From NCBI GenBank assembly GCA_016840165.1, contig JAEOSU010000038.1, positions 25,816-89,815 of the forward strand: a DNA stretch of 64,000 nucleotides. The letters run 5' to 3'. The notes beneath the pieces are model-generated. The model did not search any database. It was not told where the DNA came from and saw only the letters and a list, made by a program, of their open reading frames with translations. This stretch comes from Promethearchaeota archaeon. Lineage in GTDB: Archaea > Asgardarchaeota > Lokiarchaeia > Sigyniarchaeales > SOKP01. The position numbers and the translations under genes are program-made. Below, one piece after another: positions 25,776 through 35,246 of the stretch. Numbering within the stretch: the first letter of the stretch is position 1; each line of letters starts with the position of its first letter.

Positions 25776-27284
25776 ATGTTAAGACAACTTCACGTTTTTC
25801 TCAAAAGTGAGTTATTATTTACTCATACATATGCAATGGCCGTTGGAGATGAAGAGGTAAGTAATGTTAAAAAAGTTCTTGGTTCTTTTCTTGAGATGCC
25901 AATGCCAGGTAAAACATTTCAATTTCCTGGCTCCAATTTTCAAATATTTCATCGAAGCAAGGATAATTTAATATTTATATTCATAACCGATTTAATAGAC
26001 AATAAGGACTATATTGAAAAGATCCTTATTAAAACAATTGACAAATTCCAATCTCTTTTTCCGAACATTGGTTCTATTGAGCATTCCATATTATCTTCAA
26101 ATGAATTTCTTGATTTTCTAAATAAAATCCAACATGAAATGCATTCAAAAATAGCACTCATGGGACCCTACAAATCTGGAAAGACTTCTCTTTATCAATT
26201 ACTTAAAGATAATGAAGAACGTGATATTGCAGATTTTGCAAAAGTATCTCTTTTTAATTTAAATAAACTTCAATTTGATTTATGGGATTTTCAATTACCT
26301 GAAAATTATCATGGATTATGGGGCAAATTCATAAAAGGCTCAGATTTAATAATACTCCTATTTGATATCTCAGACTATAATTTGAAGGTAATAGAACATT
26401 TTTTACAGTTATATAATCAAGAAAGTAAGCTTTCAAGACTTTTAATTCTAGGGAATAAGGCTGATTTAATTAATGAAGAGGAAATAAAACTAACTTCTAA
26501 TTTATTAAAAATAGGTAAATATCAAACGATATCTTTGAAACAAACTGATGCTGAACAAAAACTAAAAGAACTCATCGGGCAAAGCTTAAGGTTAAAAAAA
26601 GGATTACCAGATAAATTTAACATTTTAATCAAAGAAGCTGAACAAATAGAAAATGATAGAAATTATGTATTAGCAATAGCAAAATACAAAGAATTAATCA
26701 AGATTTGTAATGAATATCAAGACTTTCTTTATATCTCCGGATTTAAAGATAAAGTTGAGCAACTTACTGAAAAACTAGAAAAAGATAAAAAATTTAGACG
26801 TCAACAAGGAATTAAGCTTAAATTTGAGATTCCAAACCAAATTAAATTCCATCAAAAAGTTAGTGTCAAACCACTTCCTAGTGAAGGCCCACAAGAATTA
26901 ATAAAACCAGTTCCTCCCAAAAAAGGTTTTATTGAAATGCCTCTTGAGGGTACATATAAGAAAAAGAAATTAGAAAACCTTACCTTGTTTACTCAAGAGG
27001 ATAAAGAAGAGGCGGAAAAAAAGGAGTTCTTAGAACCAGAGGATATTAGTTTCGATATAAAACTAAAAGCTCCCGAAGAGAAAGAGCTTTCTATTGAAAA
27101 GGAGATCTCGAGTTCGGAATTTCCTAAAAAATTACAAACTCTTATTATAAAAAATGGAAGCTCTCTTAGCTTAAATTTATGTGAACATCTTATAAAAGAA
27201 TTAAAGAAAACGCTCGATAGGCCATTAACCATAGAGGATGTTGAAACCGCGGCGAAAATTTTTGTCAATCAAGAGAATCTATAA
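25776..27284 (+). CDS. Longin-GTPase fusion protein with long C-terminal tail
   Basis: A 502-aa protein. Residues about 1-120 look like a longin/roadblock domain (RQLHVFLKSELLFTHTYA ... NLIFIFITDLI). Residues about 125-275 are a Ras/Arf-like G domain: P-loop GPYKSGKTS (about 131-139), NKAD (about 227-230) and a weak SLK. Switch II reads WDFQLPENY, so the DxxGQ is degenerate and GTP hydrolysis is likely altered. Residues about 280-340 are helical (TPR-like), then a low-complexity charged linker and a C-terminal helical domain (about 455-502). The architecture suggests membrane-trafficking or scaffold function, as proposed for Asgard GTPases. Confidence 0.8.
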   Translation: MLRQLHVFLKSELLFTHTYAMAVGDEEVSNVKKVLGSFLEMPMPGKTFQFPGSNFQIFHRSKDNLIFIFITDLIDNKDYIEKILIKTIDKFQSLFPNIGSIEHSILSSNEFLDFLNKIQHEMHSKIALMGPYKSGKTSLYQLLKDNEERDIADFAKVSLFNLNKLQFDLWDFQLPENYHGLWGKFIKGSDLIILLFDISDYNLKVIEHFLQLYNQESKLSRLLILGNKADLINEEEIKLTSNLLKIGKYQTISLKQTDAEQKLKELIGQSLRLKKGLPDKFNILIKEAEQIENDRNYVLAIAKYKELIKICNEYQDFLYISGFKDKVEQLTEKLEKDKKFRRQQGIKLKFEIPNQIKFHQKVSVKPLPSEGPQELIKPVPPKKGFIEMPLEGTYKKKKLENLTLFTQEDKEEAEKKEFLEPEDISFDIKLKAPEEKELSIEKEISSSEFPKKLQTLIIKNGSSLSLNLCEHLIKELKKTLDRPLTIEDVETAAKIFVNQENL

Positions 27285-27303
27285 ATACATTCAAATTTAA
27301 ACA

Positions 27304-28797
27304 TTAAAAGATAGAAATTAACATTCTATAGTAATTTGGTAAAAAAACATACATTATTGTGTTTCCTATCAGGAAAATGATTAATAATATTGCAATTAAA
27401 TTCACAAATTTATATTTTAATTTTGGTGTTGAATCTTTCTCTAAATAGGAACTGTTTTTACTTATGTAAACCTGAATAAAAAAGTGAGATGTGTAGAGAA
27501 GATTTATTAGAACTGAGATTATAAAAAAACTTATTGCGATAATATACACCAAGCTTATCAGCGAATTAATCAAGAGGAATGCAACCTCAAAATAGAAAAG
27601 GATAAAATAAATAAAGATTAAACTAACTGGAAATATCAATAATACACCAGAGAGAAATAATAACAATCCAAAAAATTTGTTATTTTTCCAAAAATTACCT
27701 AAGAACCTCACATTATCTTCATAAGATACATTCGCTACTTGTAGAAATGAATAAGACAGTAATAACTTAATAATGATTAAATTTGCATATAGAAAACCTA
27801 ATAAATTTAGCATATCACCACTATAAGACTCAGGGAACAGAGAAAAAATCATGAATAAAAATAGAACTAGATTAGAGTCACTTATTATGCTATAACCTAT
27901 TATCTTTTTAGTTGAATAAGTAAATCCATCTTGAGATGTATATAACTCCAAAATAATATAATAAATAGCGATGACTATACCTGTACCTGAAAAAATTAAA
28001 CTTATAAAAATAGTAATAAAATTAAGCAGACTAATAGCATGCAATATTCGTATAATGCTAACTAATGTTATGAAATTAAAAGCCATATAAATGATTAAAT
28101 GGAAAAAATTAATTTCCTGAAAATACAGTTTAAGATGAAAAACATAAAAGGGAAAAAATCCGCATGCTATGCCCATTCCAAGTATTAACAATATCGCTAC
28201 GATAGTACCAGCGATATCGGATGTTATAATAGCCCCGATATTATAAATCTGTATTGTGCCGGTATTAAAGTAATAGATTAATGCTGCTAATATGAGTAGG
28301 ATAATGCTTAGAACACAAGCTAAGAAATAAGTCTTTAATAGGTTAAACTCTTTCTTAAACTCTCCAAAATAAAAAATCATCCCTACCAGCATTGAGGTCA
28401 AGATAAAAAATGCGATTAAAGTTAAGAAATTGATACTGATAACCATACCTATAAGTGATAAAAAAATCAGTAATGAAAATGTATCAAATAAATAGGCATT
28501 TGGATACTCTTCTGAAGTAAACTTGATAAAAATTGAAAAAATGACTTGAAAGAGGAAAATAATTCCCATTAGGATATATTGATTTGAGGAAAAGAGAATA
28601 TTGAATATGGATTCTTGATGGGGAAAAAGAAGATTAAGTACGATAAGTATTAAAGTTATGATTAGATTTACAGATGATAAAATTAAGTGAATAGTTTTAC
28701 GAATTTCATAAGTTTTTACCACCAGCATTAATAATGCTCCAGCCAATAATAGAATAGCGGGAATTATTGCTATGAAAAGAAATATTGGAATGGTCAA
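27304..28797 (-). CDS. Orphan NuoN/MrpD-like antiporter-fold protein lacking pumping residues
   Basis: A 497-aa protein with about 14 membrane helices and the proton-antiporter fold of complex I NuoL/M/N and MrpA/D. Recognisable landmarks are GFFPFYVFHLKLYF (normally GxxPFHxWLPDA) and KIIGYSIISDSNLVLF (normally KRLLAYSSI). By alignment, the essential TM5 Glu falls at Ile in FFILTSM, and the TM7 Lys falls at Asn in YMAFNFITLV. It is therefore unlikely to pump protons itself. No other complex I or Mrp genes are nearby. It could be a degenerate paralogue or a subunit with a structural role. Confidence 0.7.
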   Translation of the reverse strand: MTIPIFLFIAIIPAILLLAGALLMLVVKTYEIRKTIHLILSSVNLIITLILIVLNLLFPHQESIFNILFSSNQYILMGIIFLFQVIFSIFIKFTSEEYPNAYLFDTFSLLIFLSLIGMVISINFLTLIAFFILTSMLVGMIFYFGEFKKEFNLLKTYFLACVLSIILLILAALIYYFNTGTIQIYNIGAIITSDIAGTIVAILLILGMGIACGFFPFYVFHLKLYFQEINFFHLIIYMAFNFITLVSIIRILHAISLLNFITIFISLIFSGTGIVIAIYYIILELYTSQDGFTYSTKKIIGYSIISDSNLVLFLFMIFSLFPESYSGDMLNLLGFLYANLIIIKLLLSYSFLQVANVSYEDNVRFLGNFWKNNKFFGLLLFLSGVLLIFPVSLIFIYFILFYFEVAFLLINSLISLVYIIAISFFIISVLINLLYTSHFFIQVYISKNSSYLEKDSTPKLKYKFVNLIAILLIIFLIGNTIMYVFLPNYYRMLISIF

Positions 28798-28966
28798 GTT
28801 AAATCACCAATGTTATGATCAATTTTCTCTTTAGATTGAGAGTTTTCTCACGATCGTTATAGCACGATTGATTTAATATTAAATAACTTTCGAAATTTAA
28901 TAAATTTAATAATAACTCTTTAAATTAATTAATATTAAATTTTCTAATAATTAATTCAAAAGAAGT

Positions 28967-30466
28967 ATGATGAATGCAATTAATCAATTAAAAGAAGAGT
29001 TCACTGAAATTAGACGACTTCAGTATATCACAGCTCTATTAGGGTGGGATACCCAAGTCAATTTACCTCCAGGTTCATATAAAGGACGATCAGAGCAAGT
29101 TTCAATTATGGAAAAGATTACCCATGAAAAGCTAATTTCTGAAAAAATTGGTAAACTAATTTCAGAATGTGAAAAAATATCTGATTTAGATACAATAGAC
29201 TCTGCTATGGTAAGAGAAGCAAGAAGACTATATGATCATGAAGTAAAAATCCCTACAGAACTCGTTATAGAAATAGCGAAAACAAGTATATTAAGTCATC
29301 AAGCTTGGGAAAAGGCAAAAGAAAAGAGTGATTTTTCTATATTTGAGCCGTTACTTTCAAAAATGATTGAGCTTGAAATCGAAGTAGCAAAAAAATTGGA
29401 TACTGGACCTACATTATATTCCACATTAATAGATTTATATGAACCGGGTGCTACTTATAGCTGGATTAAATCTGTTTTTGATGGATTGAAACCGAGACTC
29501 GTAAGTATTATAGATAAGTTAACTTCTTCTAATGATAAACCAAACTTTTCAATACTGACTCGAAAATATGATCCTAAAAAGCAATGGGATTTTAGTGTTG
29601 AGGTTGTAAAGAAACTACAATTTGATACTAATTTCGGACGACAAGATAAATCAGTACATCCTTTTACGACAACATTATCTTCAACTGATACTCGAATAAC
29701 TACTCGAATAAATGAAAATTTCTTCTCCCCAGGTATATTCGGTTCAATTCATGAATGTGGTCATGCTCTTTATGAAATGGGCTTTAAAAAAGAAATTCAC
29801 GATACAATATTGGCTGATGGAGCATCAATGGGAATCCACGAATCCCAATCACGGATGTATGAGAATATAATCGGGAGAAGTAAAGAATTTTGGACTCATT
29901 TCTTTCCAATTCTTAAAAATAATTATTTTAAAGATACATTGAAAGATGTTAATTTAGATGAATTTCACCGAGCTATTAATACTGTACAACCTTCATTCAT
30001 CCGAGTTGAGGCTGATGAAGTTACTTATGCTTTACATATAATCCTTCGATTTGAAATCGAGCATGACATCATTGAAGGTAAAATTGAGAGTGCAGAGATC
30101 CCGACAATTTGGAATGAAAAGTTCGAAAAACTATTTGGCCTTCAGGTTATGAAAGATTCTGATGGAATGCTTCAAGATGTTCATTGGTCTGGTGGAGCCT
30201 TCGGCTATTTCCCTACATATGCACTAGGGAATCTATATGGCGCACAAATTTATTCAGATGCTTTGAGAAAACACCCTTCTTTACCTGAAGACTACAAAAA
30301 AGGAGATTTTACAAACATTTTAGCCTACCTAAGAGAAAATGTACATCAACATGGAAAGATATATCAACCACGAGACTTAGTAAAAAGAATAACTAATGAG
30401 GATTTAAACCCCGATTACTTTATAGAATATATTGAGAATAAATTTTATCCAATCTACAAAATTTAA
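28967..30466 (+). CDS. M32-family carboxypeptidase (Taq type)
   Basis: A 499-aa cytosolic zinc metallopeptidase that trims C-terminal residues from peptides. The N-terminus has the family region LLGWDTQVNLPPGSYKGRSEQ. The zinc motif HECGH is in SIHECGHALYEMGF (about residue 262), followed by MGIHESQSRMYEN, with the third ligand Glu. The family region DEVTYALHIILRFEIE and the YFPTYALGNLYGAQ end are also present. Length matches the family (about 500). A T-tract follows the stop. Confidence 0.95.
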   Translation: MMNAINQLKEEFTEIRRLQYITALLGWDTQVNLPPGSYKGRSEQVSIMEKITHEKLISEKIGKLISECEKISDLDTIDSAMVREARRLYDHEVKIPTELVIEIAKTSILSHQAWEKAKEKSDFSIFEPLLSKMIELEIEVAKKLDTGPTLYSTLIDLYEPGATYSWIKSVFDGLKPRLVSIIDKLTSSNDKPNFSILTRKYDPKKQWDFSVEVVKKLQFDTNFGRQDKSVHPFTTTLSSTDTRITTRINENFFSPGIFGSIHECGHALYEMGFKKEIHDTILADGASMGIHESQSRMYENIIGRSKEFWTHFFPILKNNYFKDTLKDVNLDEFHRAINTVQPSFIRVEADEVTYALHIILRFEIEHDIIEGKIESAEIPTIWNEKFEKLFGLQVMKDSDGMLQDVHWSGGAFGYFPTYALGNLYGAQIYSDALRKHPSLPEDYKKGDFTNILAYLRENVHQHGKIYQPRDLVKRITNEDLNPDYFIEYIENKFYPIYKI

Positions 30467-30467
30467 C

Positions 30468-30484
30468 TCTTTTTTATTTTTTTA
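30468..30484 (+). terminator. T-rich archaeal-type terminator
   Basis: CTCTTTTTTATTTTTTT follows immediately after the stop of the M32 carboxypeptidase gene and fits an archaeal T-tract terminator. Confidence 0.45.
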
Positions 30485-30576
30485 AATTTAAAAATTGAAT
30501 ATTGATGAATTTAGATACTAAAAGGTATGCTGAAAAATTATTAATTCTATTAGGTAATAAAATTTTTCAAATATAT

Positions 30577-31239
30577 TTAGAATTCCTTGCGTATGAATAA
30601 AAATGATGAAATTGAAAGTAAGGATATAGGAATCGCGATTCCTATAACAGCTGCAAAAATAAACGGGTTTATGATATTAATAAATAATACTGGTAAAATG
30701 GAAAGTGCCGAGAGTTGATTACCAAGATATACAGATAAAATTGCTGCAACAGGAACCGAAGAAATGGTAATCCCAAATAACAGCCCAATCGAACATGAGA
30801 TTGCAATTGCCGCTAAACTTATAGCTAAAGATTCAAAAAGAGTAATTATCACCCCCTCTGTTAACCCACCAATCGTTATATAATCAATAATTAACCCTAA
30901 AGTTAGAGAGATGATAATAGCAATGACCAAACAAAAATATACAGCTATAAACTTTGCAATTAAAATAGTTATGCGGTTTATAGGTCTAATAAGGAATAAA
31001 TCATATACTTTCTGAGTGATTTCACTCGTTAATGAAGTACTAAGCATTGCAGAAGCAAGGGTTCCCCCTATTGTTGAAACTACAATTGATACAAGAACGG
31101 AAAAGGGGAATTCCTCCATATCAGGCTGAAAAAAATGCATAAGAATAGTCAATATAGGTAGACCAACCCATAATACAATCATAACTTTGGATTTATAAAA
31201 CCCACGCAATTCATCGAAAAATAGTATAAAGAATTTCAA
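30577..31239 (-). CDS. ABC-2-type transporter permease
   Basis: A 220-aa protein with six membrane helices in the ABC-2 permease layout, with a cytosolic loop (LIRPINRITIL) before the third helix. It follows and overlaps by 4 bp the ATPase gene, so it is translationally coupled. Together they form an exporter of unknown substrate. A shorter than usual permease, probably working as a homodimer. Confidence 0.85.
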   Translation of the reverse strand: MKFFILFFDELRGFYKSKVMIVLWVGLPILTILMHFFQPDMEEFPFSVLVSIVVSTIGGTLASAMLSTSLTSEITQKVYDLFLIRPINRITILIAKFIAVYFCLVIAIIISLTLGLIIDYITIGGLTEGVIITLFESLAISLAAIAISCSIGLLFGITISSVPVAAILSVYLGNQLSALSILPVLFINIINPFIFAAVIGIAIPISLLSISSFLFIRKEF

Positions 31240-32246
31240 TGCATATCACCACTTATATAATTTAAATAAACTTTTTCAAGAGATGGTTTTAAAAATCTGA
31301 AGCTTCTGATATAACATTTTTGTTGAAAAATACTTCCTAAAATTTTATGGGAAATTTCATCAAGATCTGCTTCAGGATGTAAATAAAGCAATTGTTTTAG
31401 GTTGGACGCTACTTCAATTTTCTCGATTTCTTCAATATTTTCTAAATCTTTACAAATGTGTCCCTCTTTAGCATAAATTATTTCGATAATTTTTCCTACT
31501 TGGAATTGTTCCTGCAATTCAGTGGGAGTCCCAATCTTCATAATTTCACCCTGGTTTAAAATCCCTATTTTATTTGCAATATCTTCTACATCATTAAGGA
31601 TGTGGGATGAAAACAAAATTGTAATTTCTTTCTTAGCTAAAGCCTTTATAAGCGATTTAATCTGAAATCTGCTAGCAGGATCTAAGCCAGAGAGCGGTTC
31701 ATCTAAAATAAGTATTTTAGGTAAATTCAATAGAGCTTGTGCTAAGCGAAGTTTCTGGATCATGCCACTTGAAAGATGTTTAACTTTTTTTTCTTTAAAC
31801 TCATAAAGACCCACGAAGCTTAACAGGGAATCGATTCTATTTTTAAGTTTGATTTTATCTATCCCTGAAAGCCTTCCAAACGTATATAAGGCATGATTGA
31901 CTGTTCGCCAAGTTTGAAATCCTGTATCTTGTGGATGATAACCTAATATTTTAAATAAGTTATTCTGCTTTTTTGATATTAATTTACTGTTTATTAAATA
32001 ATTTCCTGAATAGTCCTTGATTAATCCTACCATAATCTTAATAGTTGTAGTTTTCCCAGCACCATTAGGACCTATATAGCCAAATATATCCCCCCTTTTT
32101 ATCTCTAGAGAAACATTTTTTAATGCAGTTATGGTTTTGTATTTTTTAAAAATATTTTGAAACTTTAGATCTTGAAATGTGTTCTCCTCTAAGTCCTCTT
32201 CATATTCATCAAGAAAATTATCTAAATTCCTTGTTTCAAGTGCCAT
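31236..32246 (-). CDS. ABC transporter ATP-binding protein
   Basis: A 336-aa ATPase. After an acidic N-terminal extension of about 30 residues, Walker A is GPNGAGKTTT (about 57-66), the Q-loop YHPQDTGF, the signature LSSGMIQKLRLAQ (in place of LSGGQ), and Walker B ILILDEPLSGLDP. The H-loop is SSHI. The C-terminal region (about 245-336) resembles the accessory domain of ABC-2 exporter ATPases. It is coupled by a 4-bp overlap to the permease gene. Confidence 0.93.
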   Translation of the reverse strand: MALETRNLDNFLDEYEEDLEENTFQDLKFQNIFKKYKTITALKNVSLEIKRGDIFGYIGPNGAGKTTTIKIMVGLIKDYSGNYLINSKLISKKQNNLFKILGYHPQDTGFQTWRTVNHALYTFGRLSGIDKIKLKNRIDSLLSFVGLYEFKEKKVKHLSSGMIQKLRLAQALLNLPKILILDEPLSGLDPASRFQIKSLIKALAKKEITILFSSHILNDVEDIANKIGILNQGEIMKIGTPTELQEQFQVGKIIEIIYAKEGHICKDLENIEEIEKIEVASNLKQLLYLHPEADLDEISHKILGSIFQQKCYIRSFRFLKPSLEKVYLNYISGDMH

Positions 32247-32404
32247 ATTTAGTTTATACTTTTCTAATTGGTATATACATTTTAAATATTACAAATAAAC
32301 ATGATTTATAATATTTTTTTAAAGATTTGAGAATTCAAACTCAGATTTATATATATATCCTTTTATAGTTTATTAAATTATTAATGCTTTAATTAAAATT
32401 AATT

Positions 32405-33391
32405 ATGTTTGTTTCAGAAATCAACATTAAACTTGGTATACTAGGGCTTTGGTCTTCTGGTAAAACTTCAATGGTGAACTTGTTCCTCAATAAGGAGTTT
32501 CCCGATATCTATATCCCTACAATTGGATCTAATATTGTCAGAAAAGAATATCAATTAGAAAATTATCAAATTAGAATTAATATTTGGGATGTGGGTGGAC
32601 AAAAAAGTTTTAATCCTCTCAATCCCGCATACTTCAGTAATTTGGATATAGTATTTCTTGTATTTGATTTATCTAATTTAAAAGAAACTCTTGTAGAATT
32701 AAAAAAGACCTATTTAAAATCGTTAAATAAATTATCTCCAGATTCTATTCGATTTTTAATTGGAAATAAATCGGATCTTATAAAACCCGAAGATTCTGAT
32801 ATTTTACTCAATAATATTAGACAATATGGAATTGAGGGTATACCAATAATTTTTGTATCAGCAAAAACTCGCGATAATCTTACAGAAGCATTTGAATTAA
32901 TAATCTTTGAATTTCTCAAAAAATTGGAAAATGAAAGCAAAAAACAACAGATCCAAGGATTAAGCGAAGAATTTTTACATAATTTAGGAAAAAATGAAGA
33001 AAATTTGTATAACTTACTAATTAATTTAGATGAAGTAGACTCTACGAGTATATATCAAAAAATTAGTCCTCAAATAGTTAAAAGAGTAATAAAAACAAAG
33101 GATAGAAAAGAAGAAATTAGGAAAAAAGAATTAGAGCCTACTATTAGTTTTCCTGAAGAGTTTTTTATTGTTGATAAAATTAAATCGAATGTAATGAAAT
33201 TATTTTATAATAATTTAAATTCGGTTCAAGAGTTAATTTTAAGTTTAAAGAGTACTCCAATTGATTATTTAATTAACAGAATCGATCTTGTTAATGATGA
33301 ACTCAATGGAATAAAAGATGATTTTGAGCTCAAACTGAATTCACTCTTTAACTTGAGAAAAAAAGGATTAGATTCGTATAAAAACGACTAA
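32405..33391 (+). CDS. Ras/Arf-like small GTPase with C-terminal extension
   Basis: A 328-aa protein. The G domain covers about residues 5-175: P-loop GLWSSGKTS, PTIGSN as switch I, WDVGGQ as switch II, NKSD and SAK. The intact WDxGGQ is Arf/Rab-like and suggests active hydrolysis. The remaining 150 residues are helical and charged and have no known domain; they may bind the adjacent coiled-coil protein. There is no lipidation motif. The next gene lies 16 bp downstream, so the pair is likely one functional unit. Confidence 0.92.
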   Translation: MFVSEINIKLGILGLWSSGKTSMVNLFLNKEFPDIYIPTIGSNIVRKEYQLENYQIRINIWDVGGQKSFNPLNPAYFSNLDIVFLVFDLSNLKETLVELKKTYLKSLNKLSPDSIRFLIGNKSDLIKPEDSDILLNNIRQYGIEGIPIIFVSAKTRDNLTEAFELIIFEFLKKLENESKKQQIQGLSEEFLHNLGKNEENLYNLLINLDEVDSTSIYQKISPQIVKRVIKTKDRKEEIRKKELEPTISFPEEFFIVDKIKSNVMKLFYNNLNSVQELILSLKSTPIDYLINRIDLVNDELNGIKDDFELKLNSLFNLRKKGLDSYKND

Positions 33392-33407
33392 ATTGAGGTG
33401 AAATAAA

Positions 33408-33926
33408 ATTCCAAAAACGGAAAAAACTGATAATGATGAGATTAATGTTCAGAATAATTTTAAAGAACAAATAAAACAACTTGAAATCAAAATAAAAGAT
33501 TTAAAAGAAGAAGTGGCTAAGAATCAAAAAGAAATGCTCCAGCGAATAGAAGAGACAATAAAAACCCAAGAGGAAATCATAATGGACATGATTAAAAAAT
33601 TCAATAATGAGTTTTATCAACATAAAACCAATGTTTTAGAGGACTTAGAGCATATTAAAAATCAGCAAGATGTTCTCAAAATCTCTTATACGGTAAATGA
33701 GAAAAAGCTTTTAGATAAAATAGAAAAAATCGTAATTAAAAAAGTTCATGAAAAAATTAATGGAAGGGAAAATGAAATTTTAATGAAAATTTGGGTAGAA
33801 GAATTTAAAGATATCATAGCTAATTTTGAAAAACTGAAAAAAGTAGACCCCAAAGAATTTAAAATTCGATTAAAAGAAATAACTGACACTATTGAAATGT
33901 TTAAATCTAAAATACTAATTGAATAA
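33408..33926 (+). CDS. Coiled-coil protein with apparent ATT start, linked to the GTPase
   Basis: The track starts at an internal GTG (33513), but the frame is coding-like from ATT 33408: IPKTEKTDNDE ... QIKQLEIKIKDLKEEV. A stop at 33399 blocks further extension, and GAGGTGA lies six bases before the ATT, so a 172-aa protein with an ATT start is favoured. It is almost entirely charged coiled coil (EKIVIKKVHEKINGRENE). With the GTPase 16 bp upstream, it may be an effector, a dimerisation partner or a tether. No known family. Confidence 0.65.
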   Translation: MPKTEKTDNDEINVQNNFKEQIKQLEIKIKDLKEEVAKNQKEMLQRIEETIKTQEEIIMDMIKKFNNEFYQHKTNVLEDLEHIKNQQDVLKISYTVNEKKLLDKIEKIVIKKVHEKINGRENEILMKIWVEEFKDIIANFEKLKKVDPKEFKIRLKEITDTIEMFKSKILIE

Positions 33927-33932
33927 GAAAAA

Positions 33933-35072
33933 TTAATTTAATTTTGGAGGAGGAACATAGACTCTTCTCATACCCTCAATTAATCTAATAGCATTTTCAG
34001 GGCAGAAATGTGCACAAACACCACAACCAATGCAAATTTTCTCATTTACTTCTGCAATATTTTCAGTATTCAAATGAATTGCCTCTACAGAACACTTTTC
34101 TACACAAATACCACATCCAGTACAAAGATCCTCATCAATAGAAGAGAGATAATTTGTGGAATTTATCATTGCTGTCATTCCACCCCTCCACCAATCGAGC
34201 GTTCCACAACAACATTTGCAACAGTTACATACACTTGTTTCGGCTTTTTGAATATCTGAATGTGGATGAAATGCCTTATGAACCAAACCATCTTGTTCAG
34301 ACTGCTTCATTATTTTTAAGGCCTCCTCTTTCGAAACTAATCTAGCAAATCCTTGTTCGGAAACGAATCTAGCTGATTTCCCGAAAGTAAAACAATTTTC
34401 TCTTAATTGAGTCTGCTTACATGGCTCTCCTAGTAAATCTTTGTGATTTCGGCAGAAACAATGACCCACGGCAATATCATCAAATTTTAGTATCAAATCT
34501 TCTATTCTTTGGGTCGGAATAATGTCTTCTTCGGGAACTTCTAAATTCTCATTAACGATAATCTGAACTTCATCTCCCGATATGTTTTTTTCTAAAAGGG
34601 GTAATGTCCTGTCAAAAGGGCGCATTTTTTCGAAGATCGGAATGATAGAGTCATAATTCATTTGTATAAAATCTTCAACCTCATCAAAATAACTAGCAAA
34701 TAACTCAGCAAGAGCTTTTTCATCTGCGGTATGCTGAATTTTTCCCATGAATGTGTATTCAAAAGCACCAACCATTACTAAAGGCATTAATCGATATACC
34801 ATAATCCCTTCAGAATTTGGTTGATTAAAGATATAACCTTTCTTTGCTAATGATTTGACAAGACGAAAAATTTGATCATCAGGCATCTTGCTACTTTTTC
34901 TTAATTCTTCAAGAGTTTGGGAAACCTTTCTTCTAAAGGCTTCAACCAAGGCTAATTCATCTTCATTAATCATTTGTTTAATGATACTAATTAAAGTCTC
35001 ATTAATAGGAAAAGGAAGTGAACCCGCCTTAATTATAATACGTGCGGCTTTATTATATTGTTCGACTGACAA
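33933..35072 (-). CDS. 4Fe-4S dicluster protein with winged-helix-like N-terminus
   Basis: A 379-aa protein. The N-terminal 90 residues are helical and HTH-like (SQTLEELRKSSKMPDDQIFRLVKSLAKKGYIF). A middle region has Cys motifs GHCFCRNH and GEPCKQ...ENC, and CNCCKCCCG near residue 285. The C-terminus carries two classical 4Fe-4S motifs, CTGCGICVEKC and CIGCGVCAHFCP. Proteins of this type occur widely in anaerobes and are thought to sense redox or act as electron carriers. The exact partner is unknown. It converges on the coiled-coil gene. Confidence 0.8.
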   Translation of the reverse strand: MSVEQYNKAARIIIKAGSLPFPINETLISIIKQMINEDELALVEAFRRKVSQTLEELRKSSKMPDDQIFRLVKSLAKKGYIFNQPNSEGIMVYRLMPLVMVGAFEYTFMGKIQHTADEKALAELFASYFDEVEDFIQMNYDSIIPIFEKMRPFDRTLPLLEKNISGDEVQIIVNENLEVPEEDIIPTQRIEDLILKFDDIAVGHCFCRNHKDLLGEPCKQTQLRENCFTFGKSARFVSEQGFARLVSKEEALKIMKQSEQDGLVHKAFHPHSDIQKAETSVCNCCKCCCGTLDWWRGGMTAMINSTNYLSSIDEDLCTGCGICVEKCSVEAIHLNTENIAEVNEKICIGCGVCAHFCPENAIRLIEGMRRVYVPPPKLN

Positions 35073-35217
35073 TTTTGTTCAATAAATTTTGTCTGTAATA
35101 TTACTTCGTTAAATGATATATATCATTAATAGGTTTCATTTAAGAATTATTGGACTACTAATATTATAAAATAAATAGAAATTTTATTATAATTAAATAG
35201 GTTGTTTAAAAAAACCT

Positions 35218-35229
35218 TTTATATAAAAA
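35218..35229 (+). promoter_or_regulatory. TATA box implying a leaderless mRNA
   Basis: TTTATATAAAAA is centred about 24 bp before ATG 35247, the usual distance to a transcription start. This favours 35247 as the start codon over the upstream TTG (35202), which lies before the TATA box. Confidence 0.55.
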
Positions 35230-35246
35230 TTTCTGATATATTCATC

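Noticed and set aside
30577-32246. ABC pair as a resistance island
   Set aside because: The motifs show only a generic ABC-2 exporter; nothing in the sequence shows a drug substrate.
35202-35246. TTG start for the zinc-ribbon protein
   Set aside because: The best TATA box lies inside this extension, so a transcript from it could not include the TTG.
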